A DNA stretch of 64,000 nucleotides from Haliotispira sp965263485 (GCA_965263485.1 CBDHHO010000004.1:124001-188000); one strand, 5' to 3'; shown: positions 1 to 8,969, counted from the first letter of the stretch. The notes: generated by a model from the sequence alone, not told the origin. Made by a program: numbers and translations.

Positions 1-1050
1 GCAGCATGGGAGAAATGGGGAGGGCCGGGCGCAGCCAAGGCCCGACCTTCCTCTTCCGCGAGCTGGCGCAGCATGGGAGAAATGGGGAGGGCCGTGCGCA
101 GCCAAGGCCCGACCTTCCTCTTCCGCGAGCTGGCGCAGCATGGGAGAAATGGGGAGGGCCGTGCGCAGCCAAGGCCCGACCTTCCTCTTCCGCGAGCTGG
201 CGCAGCATGGGAGAAATGGGGAGGGCCGGGCGCAGCCAAGGCCCGACCTTCCTCTTCCGCGAGCTGGCGCAGCATGGGAGAAATGGGGAGGGCCGGGCGC
301 AGCCAAGGCCCGACCTTCCTCTTTTGCGAGCTGGCGCAGCATGGGAGAAATGGGGAGGGCCGTGCGCAGCCAAGGCCCGACCTTCCTCTTCCGCGAGCTG
401 GCGCAGCATGGGAGAAATGGGGAGGGCCGTGCGCAGCCAAGGCCCGACCTTCCTCTTCCGCGAGCTGGCGCAGCATGGGAGAAATGGGGAGGGCCGTGCG
501 CAGCCAAGGCCCGACCTTCCTTTTTTGCGAGCTGGCGCAGCATGGGAGAAATGGGGAGGGCCGTGCGCAGCCAAGGCCCGACCTTCCTCTTCCGCGAGCT
601 GGCGCAGCATGGGAGAAATGGGGAGGGCCGTGCGCAGCCAAGGCCCGACCTTCCTCTTCCGCGAGCTGGCGCAGCATGGGAGAAATGGGGAGGGCCGGGC
701 GCAGCCAAGGCCCGACCTTCCTCTTCCGCGAGCTGGCGCAGCATGGGAGAAATGGGGAGGGCCGGGCGCAGCCAAGGCCCGACCTTCCTCTTTTGCGAGC
801 TGGCGCAGCATGGGAGAAATGGGGAGGGCCGTGCGCAGCCAAGGCCCGACCTTCCTCTTCCGCGAGCTGGCGCAGCATGGGAGAAATGGGGAGGGCCGTG
901 CGCAGCCAAGGCCCGACCTTCCTCTTCCGCGAGCTGGCGCAGCATGGGAGAAATGGGGAGGGCCGTGCGCAGCCAAGGCCCGACCTTCCTTTTTTGCGAG
1001 CTGGCGCAGCATGGGAGAAATGGGGAGGCCGTGCGCAACAAAGAGCCTGC
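1..1050. repeat. 67-bp minisatellite array with a 7-unit higher-order repeat
   Basis: Head-to-tail units begin GCAGCATGGGAGAAATGGGG at 1, 68, 135, 202 and every 67 bp to 939, with a partial sixteenth unit from 1006 that grades into element sequence. Units differ at two places: GGGCCGTG or GGGCCGGG, and CTCTTCCGCG, CTCTTTTGCG or CTTTTTTGCG. By these marks units 2-8 and 9-15 have the same order (A A B C A A D), so 68-536 and 537-1005 look like a perfect 469-bp duplication. Because 67 is 1 mod 3 and no plus-strand stop occurs in the unit, all three plus frames stay open and spell the same 67-residue periodic peptide. I regard this as non-coding. The array probably continues left of the window. 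Confidence 0.97.
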
Positions 1051-1125
1051 TTCCTCTCTTTCGTGACAAAGCTGCTCCGTGAAAAAGATCAAGTCTGCGC
1101 GAAATGGGAATTTTTAGAGGTTCCC
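1006..1125. mobile_element. Right end of palindromic element enclosing the minisatellite
   Basis: After the last repeat unit the sequence continues as the right part of the dispersed element (CAACAAAGAGCCTGCTTCC, GACAAAGCTGCTCCGTG) and ends in GGAATTTTTAGAGGTTCCC at 1107-1125, the family's terminal repeat. The same right-hand sequence occurs at 37620-37680. The left terminus lies outside the window. The minisatellite therefore sits inside one large copy of the element. Confidence 0.8.
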
Positions 1126-1194
1126 TTTATACAAAAATCCGTGTCTATCTGTGTTCATCTGTGGTTTCTTTCCCATCACAAGCTCCGAACATCG

Positions 1195-1472
1195 ACAATG
1201 CCAGCCTGTTTGAGGATCTGGCAGCCTTTCTCAACTGCCACGCCTCATACGCGCGGGGTTCAGGAATTCTTCTGCGATATGCTGGGAGCCCCTCTGGTCT
1301 CAGGAAGCTTTCCCAAACTCATCCAGCGCGTGAGTAAGTCTCTGGGGCTTGGCATGAAGAGGCATTGCAGGCTCTGAAAAAAGAGCAGCGGCGCAACATT
1401 GACGAGACCGGATTCAAGAAAAACGGCGAGAAACTTTGGAACTGGGCGTTCTGTGCCTTATTCGGTGTCGGA
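1195..1472 (+). pseudogene. IS66-type transposase remnant, frameshifted
   Basis: Translation gives QEFFCDMLGAPLVSGSFPKL (about 1258-1317) and, in another frame from about 1353, RRNIDETGFKKNGEKLWNW. These resemble the central DDE part of IS66 transposases, where an NxDETG motif is followed by a W-x-W pair. A frameshift near 1345 separates the two parts, and both ends of the gene are missing. It is flanked on both sides by ends of the palindromic element family, so it is a dead fragment caught between later insertions. Confidence 0.65.
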
Positions 1473-1477
1473 AAGTG

Positions 1478-1573
1478 AGGCAGGGTGTGCGCGGTGCGAT
1501 TGCCCATTGAAAACAAAGCAGAAGCAGGGCAATAGCACAATATTCGCAAAGCGATACCATTTTTTAGAGCTGC
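1478..1573. mobile_element. Right half of palindromic element, ATACCA subtype
   Basis: It contains GCGATTGCCCATTGAAAAC, an AGCAGGGCAATAGC arm and AAAGCGATACCATTTTTTAGAG, ending GCTGCCC near 1573. The same right half occurs at 13818-13909, 40045-40129 and 7690-7733. No matching left terminus is visible nearby. Confidence 0.6.
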
Positions 1574-1631
1574 CCTTTAGGAAGTCCTTGATTATTGCAG
1601 TACCAAGGGATTTTCATTATTTTGAGGTATT

Positions 1632-2276
1632 ATGAGAAAGAAAGATGATCGCAAGGCCGAAGCGATCAGCAATGCAACCCAGAAAATTATTTGCGAACAC
1701 GGCTTGGATCGCGCGAGCGTAGCAAACATCGCCAAAGAGGCAAATGTATCTCCAGCAACGATTTATCTGTATTTCAACGATAAGTCGGATCTGCTAAGCA
1801 AGGTCTTTTTGGCAGAGAAGCAGGCAATTCTGGATACCCTCACCGTTGCTCTCTCACCGGAACTATCATTCTGCGAAAACTTTGCCGCAGCCTACAAGAA
1901 TGCCTTTGAATACATGTGGAAAAACCCGATCAGTCTGCGCTTTACTGAAATTCTGGAGACCACGCCGTACAATCCGGCTCAGGAACTGAGCGAGCGCTAT
2001 GGAAAATTCTGGGAATTCTGGGAGTCCGGCATTGAGCAGGGCATTATCGAAGATATTTCGCCGGACAGCATCATGATCATGATACTGGCACCGTTGACCC
2101 GTTCGGTACTGCAATTCCACGCCCTGTATTGCAGTTGCCACGACCATGCTGCAGCCGGTCACATCCACGATGAAGAAGCCCATCAGCTGGCTGCCGAATA
2201 TGCCGAGCGAATAGAAAAAGTGCAGCAGGAGCTGTTCCACCTGACTTGGAAAGCTCTGAAAAAGGGTTCCACATAA
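1632..2276 (+). CDS. TetR/AcrR-family transcriptional regulator
   Basis: A 214-residue protein with an N-terminal helix-turn-helix at about residues 28-48 (VSPATIYLYFNDKSDLL follows the TetR pattern) and a C-terminal all-helical region that should bind ligand and form the dimer. TetR proteins usually repress a neighbouring efflux or metabolic gene when no ligand is bound. No adjacent transporter is visible here, so the target is unknown. The start at ATG 1632 is supported by a GAGG sequence about 6 bases upstream. The C-terminal half contains a CSCHDHAAAGHIHDEE stretch rich in Cys and His that could bind metal, which is my inference. Family assignment is firm; the effector is unknown. Confidence 0.9.
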   Translation: MRKKDDRKAEAISNATQKIICEHGLDRASVANIAKEANVSPATIYLYFNDKSDLLSKVFLAEKQAILDTLTVALSPELSFCENFAAAYKNAFEYMWKNPISLRFTEILETTPYNPAQELSERYGKFWEFWESGIEQGIIEDISPDSIMIMILAPLTRSVLQFHALYCSCHDHAAAGHIHDEEAHQLAAEYAERIEKVQQELFHLTWKALKKGST

Positions 2277-2639
2277 CAAAAGCAGCAGAGAGCCTATGGC
2301 TGGGATTCGAGCCTTTGGCCCGCACCTCATGCGCCTGCCAGTATCGTTAGTGGAAGCTCCTGAAATATTGGATTGCTTCGTGAAACTTTTTGGAATCAGC
2401 AGCCTCAGGTAACTCAAACACATTTCGATGTTGGGCGGGCGCGCTCTGCAATCTTGTTTTTCCGGGGCGGTAGCGAGAAACTGAAATCTCTATGGCCCGC
2501 GACAAAAGCAAGATTCTGAAAAACCCCTAAAAATCCCCCACCATTTTTGTGGACACTTGTTCGCTTTTTGAAAATGAGCAAATGGTTTCGGGCGGGAATT
2601 ACAGTGAGACTCTTGCTGTACACGGCCTTGCTGCTGCCA

Positions 2640-2740
2640 ATAAAGCATGGGGCAAAGTATGCTTCGGCCTCACTTCCTCGCTCCCAAACAGCTCGCAAGA
2701 AGAGTGAAGAAGAGCGAATGGGGGGATCCTCCCCAAAGGA
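2640..2740. mobile_element. Decayed palindromic element upstream of 2749 gene
   Basis: The stretch AAAGTATGCTTCGGCCTCAC with CGCTCCCAAACAGCTCGCAAG and GAAGAGCGAAT resembles the right half of the family as seen at 13540-13606, but the terminal TTTTTAGAGG is degraded to GGGGGGATCC. The rest of the 2277-2748 gap shows no gene I can support. Confidence 0.5.
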
Positions 2741-2748
2741 ACATTTCC

Positions 2749-4002
2749 ATGCAAATATTGCTGAACGGCGAGGAACTGGATGTCCGGCTGGAAGACGAAA
2801 AACTACTGACACAATTCCTGTGCGGCATTGCCGACTGGATGGAGGCTGATGCCTGCTATCTAAAGGAGTTTACGATCGATGGCAGCCGTTACGCATTGGC
2901 TGAGCAGCCGGATGGCACATGGGATTTTGAGCTGTTTCAGCAGGAGCTGGAAAGCATTGACAAGCTGGAGCTGTTCAGTGAGGAACTGCAGGCATACAGC
3001 CAGCAGCAGCAACTGCTTCAAGCTCGTCAGGGCGCGATTACCTCAGGTGAAAACACCATCCTCGAATCGCTGAAAATCCTCTGCGATTACTTTCAGATTG
3101 CCCACTCGGCATTTGAATCCCGGAAGTTTATCTTCTTACAAGACCTTTTCAGCGAGGCGGGGTCTCTGTTGGAGCTGTTGGGGCGCTGTGTAACTCAGGC
3201 CGAATCGGCCTTATGGCACGATGGCAGTAGCCGGGAATCAGCAGGTGGGGCCTGGTCGCAAGGCAACCCGGAGCCCTCTGTCCGAAGCTTTCGATCCTCT
3301 GAAATCTCTCATAAAGGGCAGTCACATGAGAACTCTTGCCCTCAGCATGGAAAGTATGAGAACCCCTTGTTGCGAGAATTCAGCTCCAGCTTAGAGCTGT
3401 GGAATTATTTTCAAGACAGCGAACAGAATGCTCAGATTGTCATACAGTGGGAACAAGGCGCAGGCCGCGAAGACCGGGATCGAATGTTGGCGATATTGCA
3501 GGATGTGGTCGGTCTGTTGATGGAACTTTACAAAGATTATGAGCAGTACCTGTCCTCTCCGGCCTCATCCGAAGGAGAAAAGAGGGATTTGCGCCAGTCT
3601 TTCGGCGTCCGGCATCCGAACCAATCATTGCACTCACAGCATGCCTTGCCGCAGGCGGAGCTCGCTTCTCCCCGAGCCCTATGCGATTCGAGTGTGGGCG
3701 AGATCAAATTGCAACTTAAAAAGAAAAGTGGAGAACTCGGAGAAGCAGTATTGCAGCTGCAAAATGGCCAGATAGACCAGTGCCTCTACTGTGTCTCCGA
3801 ACTTTCGCTACTGCTGGAGCAGCTGTTGCAGCAGGTCAAGTCACGGGAAAACTCCCGGCTGCCTGAGTTGTTTCGCCAGTTGAATCCATTTTTACAAGAA
3901 TTGACGCTGGCCATCGGAGATACCGATACTGTAAGCATGGGCGACTTAGTCGAATATGAAATTTTGCCGTTGATTCAGCAAATTATCAACGAACTGAGCT
4001 GA
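2749..4002 (+). CDS. Uncharacterised 417-residue protein, upstream of PilZ gene
   Basis: I do not recognise a named family. The protein is soluble, acidic and Gln/Leu/Glu-rich, with long helical or coiled-coil-like stretches (residues about 50-110 and the last 130) and no signal peptide or membrane span. I place the start at ATG 2749 because AAAGGA lies about 10 bases upstream; an in-frame ATG at 2647 lies inside decayed element DNA and has no ribosome site. It is followed 129 bp downstream by the membrane PilZ protein on the same strand, so the two may be co-transcribed and act together in motility or c-di-GMP signalling. That link is inference from position only. Confidence 0.75.
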   Translation: MQILLNGEELDVRLEDEKLLTQFLCGIADWMEADACYLKEFTIDGSRYALAEQPDGTWDFELFQQELESIDKLELFSEELQAYSQQQQLLQARQGAITSGENTILESLKILCDYFQIAHSAFESRKFIFLQDLFSEAGSLLELLGRCVTQAESALWHDGSSRESAGGAWSQGNPEPSVRSFRSSEISHKGQSHENSCPQHGKYENPLLREFSSSLELWNYFQDSEQNAQIVIQWEQGAGREDRDRMLAILQDVVGLLMELYKDYEQYLSSPASSEGEKRDLRQSFGVRHPNQSLHSQHALPQAELASPRALCDSSVGEIKLQLKKKSGELGEAVLQLQNGQIDQCLYCVSELSLLLEQLLQQVKSRENSRLPELFRQLNPFLQELTLAIGDTDTVSMGDLVEYEILPLIQQIINELS

Positions 4003-4131
4003 CAACAGATTCGAAGCCCATCCGGCAGACTCCCGGAGGCAAGCCATTTCTTCCGGATTTACGATCTTGTTGGAGAAATAGCAGGCCGCGCGAGAGGCAG
4101 CAAGCGCTGGAAAACGGGGAAGGAGCAAGAA

Positions 4132-5304
4132 ATGAATGTACTACCAACAATTGAGCCCAATGCCAGTGCGATCTCATTTTTGATTGTCGTGCTCTGCTTG
4201 GGCCTGCTGAGCATCATTGTGTTGCTGAGCCGTTATTCCAATCTCTGGCAGGTGAGAAGGGTCTCCACCTTCAAGTTTTCTCCCCGAAAGTTCCGGGAAT
4301 TAGCCGATGAAGCCAATTTTACTGACGAAGAGAAAATCTTTCTGGAAAATTATTTTCGCAGTACCCAGATACCACGATTCTTAGAGATTTTCTATGATTA
4401 CCGCTCCGGTCAAAACATCATGCGTCAAATATACCGTGCAACTTATACTCATGCGGAGAATTTTCTATGTGATATTCAGCTGGCACGTTTTTATATATTT
4501 AGCATAACACAGAAACTAGAAAACTTTTTACACAAAAATATGTTTGCCAATAAAACCTGTAAGATTCCCGAAGGAACTCGTTTTTATCTGGCTCTCGACT
4601 TGGAGGGTGCCCAGCAATACGACCAGCACAATCGTTTCACCGGCAAGCTGCGCTCCAATCATCGGAGCTACTTTGAAGTACAGTTGCTCAATGGGGATGC
4701 GCGGAATATCCCCAAGGGTTCCAAAGTCAAAATTGAGCTGATCAAAGACGGCGACCGCGCGATCTATTCAAGCAGAGTCAAGGGCTATAGCAACAACCAC
4801 AAGCGCAAAAAGTTACTGATGATGGAGCACGGCAAGCGGCCCCAAGTCATTTTTGGCGCTCGGCGCTACAAACGCAGGCAATTGCAAACTTCTGTCGCGG
4901 TGGTGCCTCTGCGCAAGGAAGGAAATATTTTTAAAGCCACCGGGTCTATGGTTAATGGGTTGCTTCGTGACATTTCGATGACTGGTTGTGGCGTATTATC
5001 CCACGTCAAGCTCCCTCAAAATTCGTATATTGGCGTGAGCTATCTAAACCCCTATGACAATCAGCCGATTAAATTCATCTGCAAGATCATGAGTTATAAT
5101 AAATTGCGTAACATTGAGATAGACGTGGTTATTCTTCAGATGCGTATTGAGAAAATTGACTATCACGAGCGTAACTTGATTGCGGCTTCTGTCTACGAAT
5201 TTGAAAACGAAACTGATAAAATTAACAAGTTGCTTGAAAGCCAGGCCACCAGAGTTTCTACCTTTGATGCCACAACTGCCGCGATATTGAGGGATCGTTC
5301 TTAG
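4132..5304 (+). CDS. Membrane-anchored PilZ (YcgR-like) c-di-GMP receptor
   Basis: A 390-residue protein with one N-terminal membrane span (about residues 14-35), a middle region that looks like the YcgR-type N-terminal flagellar-brake domain (about 145-235), and a C-terminal PilZ domain. The PilZ signature is visible: the arginine cluster RRYKRR at about 244-249 and DISMTGCG at about 280-287, matching RxxxR and D/NxSxxG, which bind cyclic di-GMP. In related proteins binding slows or redirects the flagellar motor. The gene follows the 2749 gene on the same strand and faces the convergent binding-protein gene at 5333. The presence of flaB in the window fits a role in motility, but that role is inference. 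Confidence 0.85.
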   Translation: MNVLPTIEPNASAISFLIVVLCLGLLSIIVLLSRYSNLWQVRRVSTFKFSPRKFRELADEANFTDEEKIFLENYFRSTQIPRFLEIFYDYRSGQNIMRQIYRATYTHAENFLCDIQLARFYIFSITQKLENFLHKNMFANKTCKIPEGTRFYLALDLEGAQQYDQHNRFTGKLRSNHRSYFEVQLLNGDARNIPKGSKVKIELIKDGDRAIYSSRVKGYSNNHKRKKLLMMEHGKRPQVIFGARRYKRRQLQTSVAVVPLRKEGNIFKATGSMVNGLLRDISMTGCGVLSHVKLPQNSYIGVSYLNPYDNQPIKFICKIMSYNKLRNIEIDVVILQMRIEKIDYHERNLIAASVYEFENETDKINKLLESQATRVSTFDATTAAILRDRS

Positions 5305-5332
5305 AGCGAAACTTCCGTTAAAGAGGTTCCTC

Positions 5333-6700
5333 TTACGGCCCGGTGGGCTTGACAGACACAAAATTACCGCTGTCCGCCGCAAAATGGCCTGCGGGCTCAA
5401 ATTCTCCGTTCCGCAGACGGGCAGCGGTGTAAGTGCGTAAACGTTGACCCCGGTGATCAAAGATAACTTGCCCGGTGCTGCCGTCAAACCGGCTCTGTAA
5501 CAAGTTCTGATACAGTTCATTAGCCAGATTGTGGCTATCGAAATTATTGCTCTCAATAGTCTGTTTAGCAGTGTTGGCCAGCAGGCAGACCGCATCATAG
5601 AGACGGGCAGCCTGCTGGCTTGCTCTGAGGTGGTAAGTATTCTGGTACTGCTGCTCAAAGATCTGGTAATTGCGTTGTTGGGTCTTGCCGCGCAGAGGTG
5701 TAAAGACAAAATAGCGCTCGATTTCCGGATCCGGGAGCTCGCTCAGAATCAAGTCCTCGCTGTAGAGGATGAAATCCAGTTCATCGAACAGGTAGCTGTA
5801 GGGGCTTCGTGCTAGGTAGAGATGTGCTTTACGGGCATTGGACTGTTTCAGGAACATAAGCAGCCCGGCGCGCCGTGAATCGGGGGCTCTTTGCAGGGGT
5901 ATGCGCTGGTCGCGGAACAAGTCGGCCATGCTTTGGATATAGCCCGCGCTGTAGTCTGCCTTAGCTACCTCAGGGCTGTTGTACTCCAGTGAGACCAGAG
6001 CACCGGGCTCAATTCCGGCGCGCCGGATTCGGTCGGAAAAATCCAAAGCCCGTTCGCGTTCACTCTCGTCGTAGACAAGATACAACCAGTTCAGCCCACG
6101 CACTTCACGGATGTAACGAACCAGGGGCTGATTCCCGGCGAATGTACGGGGTGCCAGGTTCAGCAGCAGGTGAGCCCCTTGGTCGATCGGCTCTGCCGGC
6201 TGGTTTTGTTCCCGATGTCCGGAGTCGGCAGTCGGCCAGTTGCCCAACAGCACAAATAGTCCAGTTCTTTCTGAGGACAGCAACTCGCGAAACTGGTCCT
6301 GCAGCACACTCTGCCCTTCCTGCCAGAGCACAAAGCCCAGAATCAGCGAACGCTGCTTGCCCTCTGCGTCGTCTAAACTGCCACGCTGCAACTGGCTGGT
6401 GTAATGTTGCAGCGCGGCGGAAGAAATGATGCCGTGGTCTGTCTGTCCTAGGTCCAAAACTTCCAGTTCCAAGGGCAGGCCATTGATATTAGTCACACCG
6501 TTGAACTTTTCGATCCCCAGTTTGGCCGCCTTGATGCTGCTGGCTAGGGCCCCGTACTGCGCTGCTGTTGAATCCAGCACCAATATCAGCTTATAACTGC
6601 GTAGCGGACTCCGGGAACAGGCACTCAGCAGCAGGGCTAACACCAGTTTGAATGCTCCGACTCTTATCGTTGCGTGCCGGAATGGTGGCAGATGTTTCAA
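5333..6700 (-). CDS. Periplasmic-binding-protein-like lipoprotein (Leu/Ile/Val type)
   Basis: A 455-residue protein whose N-terminus has a hydrophobic stretch ending LALLLSACS, a lipobox, so it should be an outer- or inner-membrane lipoprotein facing the periplasm. The rest has the look of a type I periplasmic binding fold (LILVLDSTAAQYG near the start, RLYDAVCLLANTAKQTIES, FDGSTGQVIFDHRG near the end) as in branched-chain amino-acid receptors and LivK/LpoA-like proteins. No permease or ATPase lies next to it, so it may sense rather than import. It starts 22 bases after the M50 protease gene on the same strand, which suggests one transcript. The ligand is unknown. Confidence 0.75.
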   Translation of the reverse strand: MKHLPPFRHATIRVGAFKLVLALLLSACSRSPLRSYKLILVLDSTAAQYGALASSIKAAKLGIEKFNGVTNINGLPLELEVLDLGQTDHGIISSAALQHYTSQLQRGSLDDAEGKQRSLILGFVLWQEGQSVLQDQFRELLSSERTGLFVLLGNWPTADSGHREQNQPAEPIDQGAHLLLNLAPRTFAGNQPLVRYIREVRGLNWLYLVYDESERERALDFSDRIRRAGIEPGALVSLEYNSPEVAKADYSAGYIQSMADLFRDQRIPLQRAPDSRRAGLLMFLKQSNARKAHLYLARSPYSYLFDELDFILYSEDLILSELPDPEIERYFVFTPLRGKTQQRNYQIFEQQYQNTYHLRASQQAARLYDAVCLLANTAKQTIESNNFDSHNLANELYQNLLQSRFDGSTGQVIFDHRGQRLRTYTAARLRNGEFEPAGHFAADSGNFVSVKPTGP

Positions 6701-6722
6701 GAATTTGTCCTTTGCGATTGGC

Positions 6723-7394
6723 TCAACTGCGGGGCCCCAGCAACGGCACCAGAAAGCGGATCAGCTGATCCGTCAAGGCCGAAATGGGCAGGAAGCGATA
6801 ATTGAACACCGCGCCTAAGAGCAAGATCAGCAGCAGCGATAGCTGACCGTAACGCTGGAAACTCCGTCTGGTCTGTTCCATGTGGCGCGGAATCAGGGCT
6901 GTCACTAGGTGTGAACCGTCCAGCGGCGGAATGGGCAGCATGTTGAATACAAACAATACCAAGTTGAGCTGGACCACCAGACCCAATGCGGGGACGATGG
7001 GCAGACGCAAACCGCCGAAAAACGCCGGCGGTGCCAGCGCCAGCGAATAGGGGAACCAGTCGCGCAGCATCCCCGCCAGCAGCAGGCTGGCCAGCAGCAG
7101 GTTACTCAATGGGCCGGCCAGAGACACGAAAATCTCAGCGCGCACCGGGTGCTTGAAGTTGCGGGTGTCAATCTGTACCGGCTTGGCCCAGCCGAAGCCC
7201 ACCAGCAGTATGGCCAGAAAGCCGAACAGATCAATGTGGTTGAGCGGGTTGAGGCTCAGGCGTCCCTGAAGCCGGGCTGTGTTGTCTCCCATCAGACAGG
7301 CGGCTCCGGCGTGGGCCCATTCGTGCAGACTCAAGCTCAGCAGCAGGGTCAGCACCAGAACAATAATCTGATAGGTGTCGAGTTGGAAGATCAT
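6723..7394 (-). CDS. Site-2-protease-like M50 metallopeptidase
   Basis: A 223-residue polytopic membrane protein. The zinc-binding HExxH motif is HEWAH at residues 24-28 in the first hydrophobic helix, and the third ligand motif is present as NMLPIPPLDGSH at roughly residues 150-162. Length and layout match the short YwhC/SREBP M50B proteases, which cut substrates inside the membrane, often anti-sigma factors or signal peptides. There is no PDZ domain. It is followed by the lipoprotein gene at 6700-5333, probably in the same operon. The substrate is not indicated. Confidence 0.9.
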   Translation of the reverse strand: MIFQLDTYQIIVLVLTLLLSLSLHEWAHAGAACLMGDNTARLQGRLSLNPLNHIDLFGFLAILLVGFGWAKPVQIDTRNFKHPVRAEIFVSLAGPLSNLLLASLLLAGMLRDWFPYSLALAPPAFFGGLRLPIVPALGLVVQLNLVLFVFNMLPIPPLDGSHLVTALIPRHMEQTRRSFQRYGQLSLLLILLLGAVFNYRFLPISALTDQLIRFLVPLLGPRS

Positions 7395-7468
7395 ATAATC
7401 TCCAGGGTCTTATCCGACAGACTGCCGGAGATGAGCAATTTCTGCCAGATCTGCGATCTGATACTTAT

Positions 7469-7733
7469 GGGCAGCTCTAAAAATTCCATTCTGCGCTTCT
7501 TGCACGCTCTTTGAAACGAACAGCTTTCTCAGAAGAGGCGGCAGGCTCTTTGCTTAAAAAGGCGAGGTCGGGCTTGGCTGTGCCAGCTCGCCCAGCTCGC
7601 AGAAAGGATGGTCGGGCCTGGCTGCGCACGGCACTCCCCTCATTCTCCAATGCTGCGCCAGCTCGCATTGGAGCATCAAAACGCGGTACAATTGTACAAT
7701 TCTCGCGAAACGATACCATTTTTAGAGGTACCC
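7469..7733. mobile_element. Large palindromic element, about 265 bp
   Basis: The left end is GGGCAGCTCTAAAAATTCC and the right end CATTTTTAGAGGTACCC. Inside are one copy of the 67-bp-type unit in reverse (GGTCGGGCCTGGCTGCGCACG) and the hairpin pair TCCAATGC / GCATTGGA. The flanks are TTAT on the left and TTTA on the right, so no exact target duplication is visible. It separates the M50 gene from debris upstream of phoU. Confidence 0.75.
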
Positions 7734-8070
7734 TTTAGAGGACCCTTTGGAAACTTTCTCCGATGAGCGGCGATATCCGCGCATCACTGTTGAGCGCAAA
7801 ATTGGAGTTTTTAAAGGTTTCCCTAATGATACTTGGAATCCAGGAGTTGTAAATATGACTGAAACAGAACGACAGAAAAAACTCGGCTACCTGAAACTAA
7901 TGGGCACCTCTAAAATTCTAATTTTGCGCTCAACAGCGATGCGCATTTTTAGAGGTTCCCTTATGCTGCTCAGGCGTTGAGCGAGCCTGGCGGTAAGGAC
8001 TGCTGGCTATATTTTGGATCAGTGCTTATAATTGCAGCAGCCTGTGCGCAGGGGATACAGGACGGGGATC
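7734..8070. other. Gene-free debris: element fragments and two possible 5' gene ends
   Basis: A fragment of the element right end lies at 7791-7830 (GAGCGCAAAATTGGAG then TTAAAGGTTTCCC). Just before it a reading frame gives METFSDERRYPRITVERK, which looks like the start of a PilZ-type domain. Near 7855, AGGAG precedes an ATG that encodes MTETERQKKLGYLKLM before running into the miniature element at 7902. Both may be 5' ends of genes destroyed by insertions, though each is too short to be sure of. Confidence 0.35.
7902..7960. mobile_element. Miniature 59-bp palindromic element
   Basis: Left terminus GGGCACCTCTAAAATTC, right terminus GCATTTTTAGAGGTTCCC, with only about 25 bases between them (TTGCGCTCAACAGCGATGC). 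It is an internally deleted copy that keeps both terminal repeats. Confidence 0.75.
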
Positions 8071-8733
8071 ATGCTACGAGAAAACTTTGAGCACCGCAAA
8101 GCGGAAATCCAGCAGGAAACCATCGTGATGCTGGACCATATCAAGACCATGCTGAGTCTTGCGATCGACTGTCTGAAAGTCAGTGATGGAGACGAGCTGG
8201 AAGCGACGTTGAAGCGGGTGGGCCGGATGGACCGCGAAGTTAACAACTGCGAAGAAGTGATTTACCACCATTGCATTCAATTGATCAGCCTGGAGCAGCC
8301 CGTGGCTTCGGATCTGCGTTTCAGCATCGGGGTATTGAAGTTCATCGGCGATTTGGAACGCATCGGCGACCACTGCGTGCACATGGTCAAAATTGCCTCC
8401 CGCAACGCCCGGCTCAAGGTGCGCACCAATGTGCCCCAGGGGCTGCTCGATATGTCGCAGCGCATCGGCCAAATCTACCAGCACTGCGGGGAAGCCATCC
8501 GCCAGCTGGATGCCAGCCTGGCACAGGAAATCATCCGTCATGACGAAGATCTGGACAGCGTGCACAAGGCTTTTGTCAAAGAAAATGCTCTCATGATCCA
8601 CAGCTCACCGGAATTATCAGATTCTTTTGTCAATTTCATGTTTCTCTCGCGCTTTATTGAGCGCATTGGTGACCATATGGTCAATATTGCGGAGTGGCTG
8701 ATTTTTATGCGCGAAGGGACCCGACCATCTTAA
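8071..8733 (+). CDS. phoU: PhoU-family phosphate regulatory protein
   Basis: About 220 residues, helical throughout, with the two tandem three-helix PhoU repeats. Each repeat carries the metal-binding pattern E/D-x-IGDH: DLERIGDHCVHMVKIA in the first and RFIERIGDHMVNIAEWL in the second. PhoU couples the Pst phosphate transporter to PhoR and limits phosphate uptake. I choose ATG 8071 because MLRENFEHR matches the usual PhoU start; an earlier in-frame start at 8032 adds 13 unlikely residues. No pst genes lie nearby. The TAA stop at 8731-8733 is part of the TTAA duplicated by the element that follows. Confidence 0.93.
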   Translation: MLRENFEHRKAEIQQETIVMLDHIKTMLSLAIDCLKVSDGDELEATLKRVGRMDREVNNCEEVIYHHCIQLISLEQPVASDLRFSIGVLKFIGDLERIGDHCVHMVKIASRNARLKVRTNVPQGLLDMSQRIGQIYQHCGEAIRQLDASLAQEIIRHDEDLDSVHKAFVKENALMIHSSPELSDSFVNFMFLSRFIERIGDHMVNIAEWLIFMREGTRPS

Positions 8734-8897
8734 GGGGACCTCTAAAAACTCGCTTTTGATGCTGAGCGGATGAGATTTTGCCGAGTGAGAGGAAGTGAAG
8801 CCGAAGCATACTTTGTTGTATGGTAAGGCTTTGCTGGCGAAGCGATTCGGCAACAAGATCGCCGCTCAGCGCGAAACTGGAATTTTTAGAGGTTCCC
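8734..8897. mobile_element. Intact 164-bp palindromic element, TSD TTAA
   Basis: It starts GGGGACCTCTAAAAACTC and ends GGAATTTTTAGAGGTTCCC. The 4-bp duplication TTAA lies at 8730-8733 and 8898-8901. Internal stems are GCTGAGCGG (8761-8769) with CCGCTCAGC (8862-8870), AAGCC (8798) with GGCTT (8827), and CATAC (8807) with GTATG (8818) around a TTTGTT loop. It inserted exactly at the phoU stop codon. A further right-end scrap, TTTAGAGGTCCCC, follows at about 8912-8924. Confidence 0.93.
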
Positions 8898-8941
8898 TTA
8901 AGATGTCTGACTTTAGAGGTCCCCTTGAGAAGTTCAATTTG

Positions 8942-8969
8942 TTGACAAGGCTTTGAGAAACGGTACGAT
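8942..8969 (+). promoter_or_regulatory. Sigma-70-type promoter of tRNA-Pro
   Basis: TTGACA at 8942-8947 and TACGAT at 8964-8969 with a 16-base spacer. The tRNA begins 13 bases after the -10 hexamer. Confidence 0.75.

Noticed and set aside
1..1050. Possible CRISPR array
   Set aside because: Units are 67 bp head-to-tail with no unique spacers, and no cas genes are present.
6..1377. Three long overlapping open frames through the start of the window
   Set aside because: They result from a stop-free 67-bp tandem repeat whose length is not a multiple of three. All encode the same low-complexity peptide, and the array sits inside a mobile element.
2414..2812. 132-codon minus-strand frame
   Set aside because: Its central part is translated decayed element, and the rest overlaps the 2749 gene without support.
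5300..5340. TTAAAGAGGTTCCTCTTAC as another element end after the PilZ gene
   Set aside because: Only part of the terminal repeat matches and no second end is visible; too short to claim.
7477..7738. Small open frames on both strands in the 7.5-7.7 kb region
   Set aside because: They are translations of the palindromic element (the same peptides recur at other copies), not genes.
8734..8897. Interpretation of the repeats as REP/BIME sequences
   Set aside because: Termini, 4-bp target duplications and length fit IS5-type MITEs. No RAYT transposase is seen, and the conserved part is the ends rather than a short GTAG-headed hairpin.
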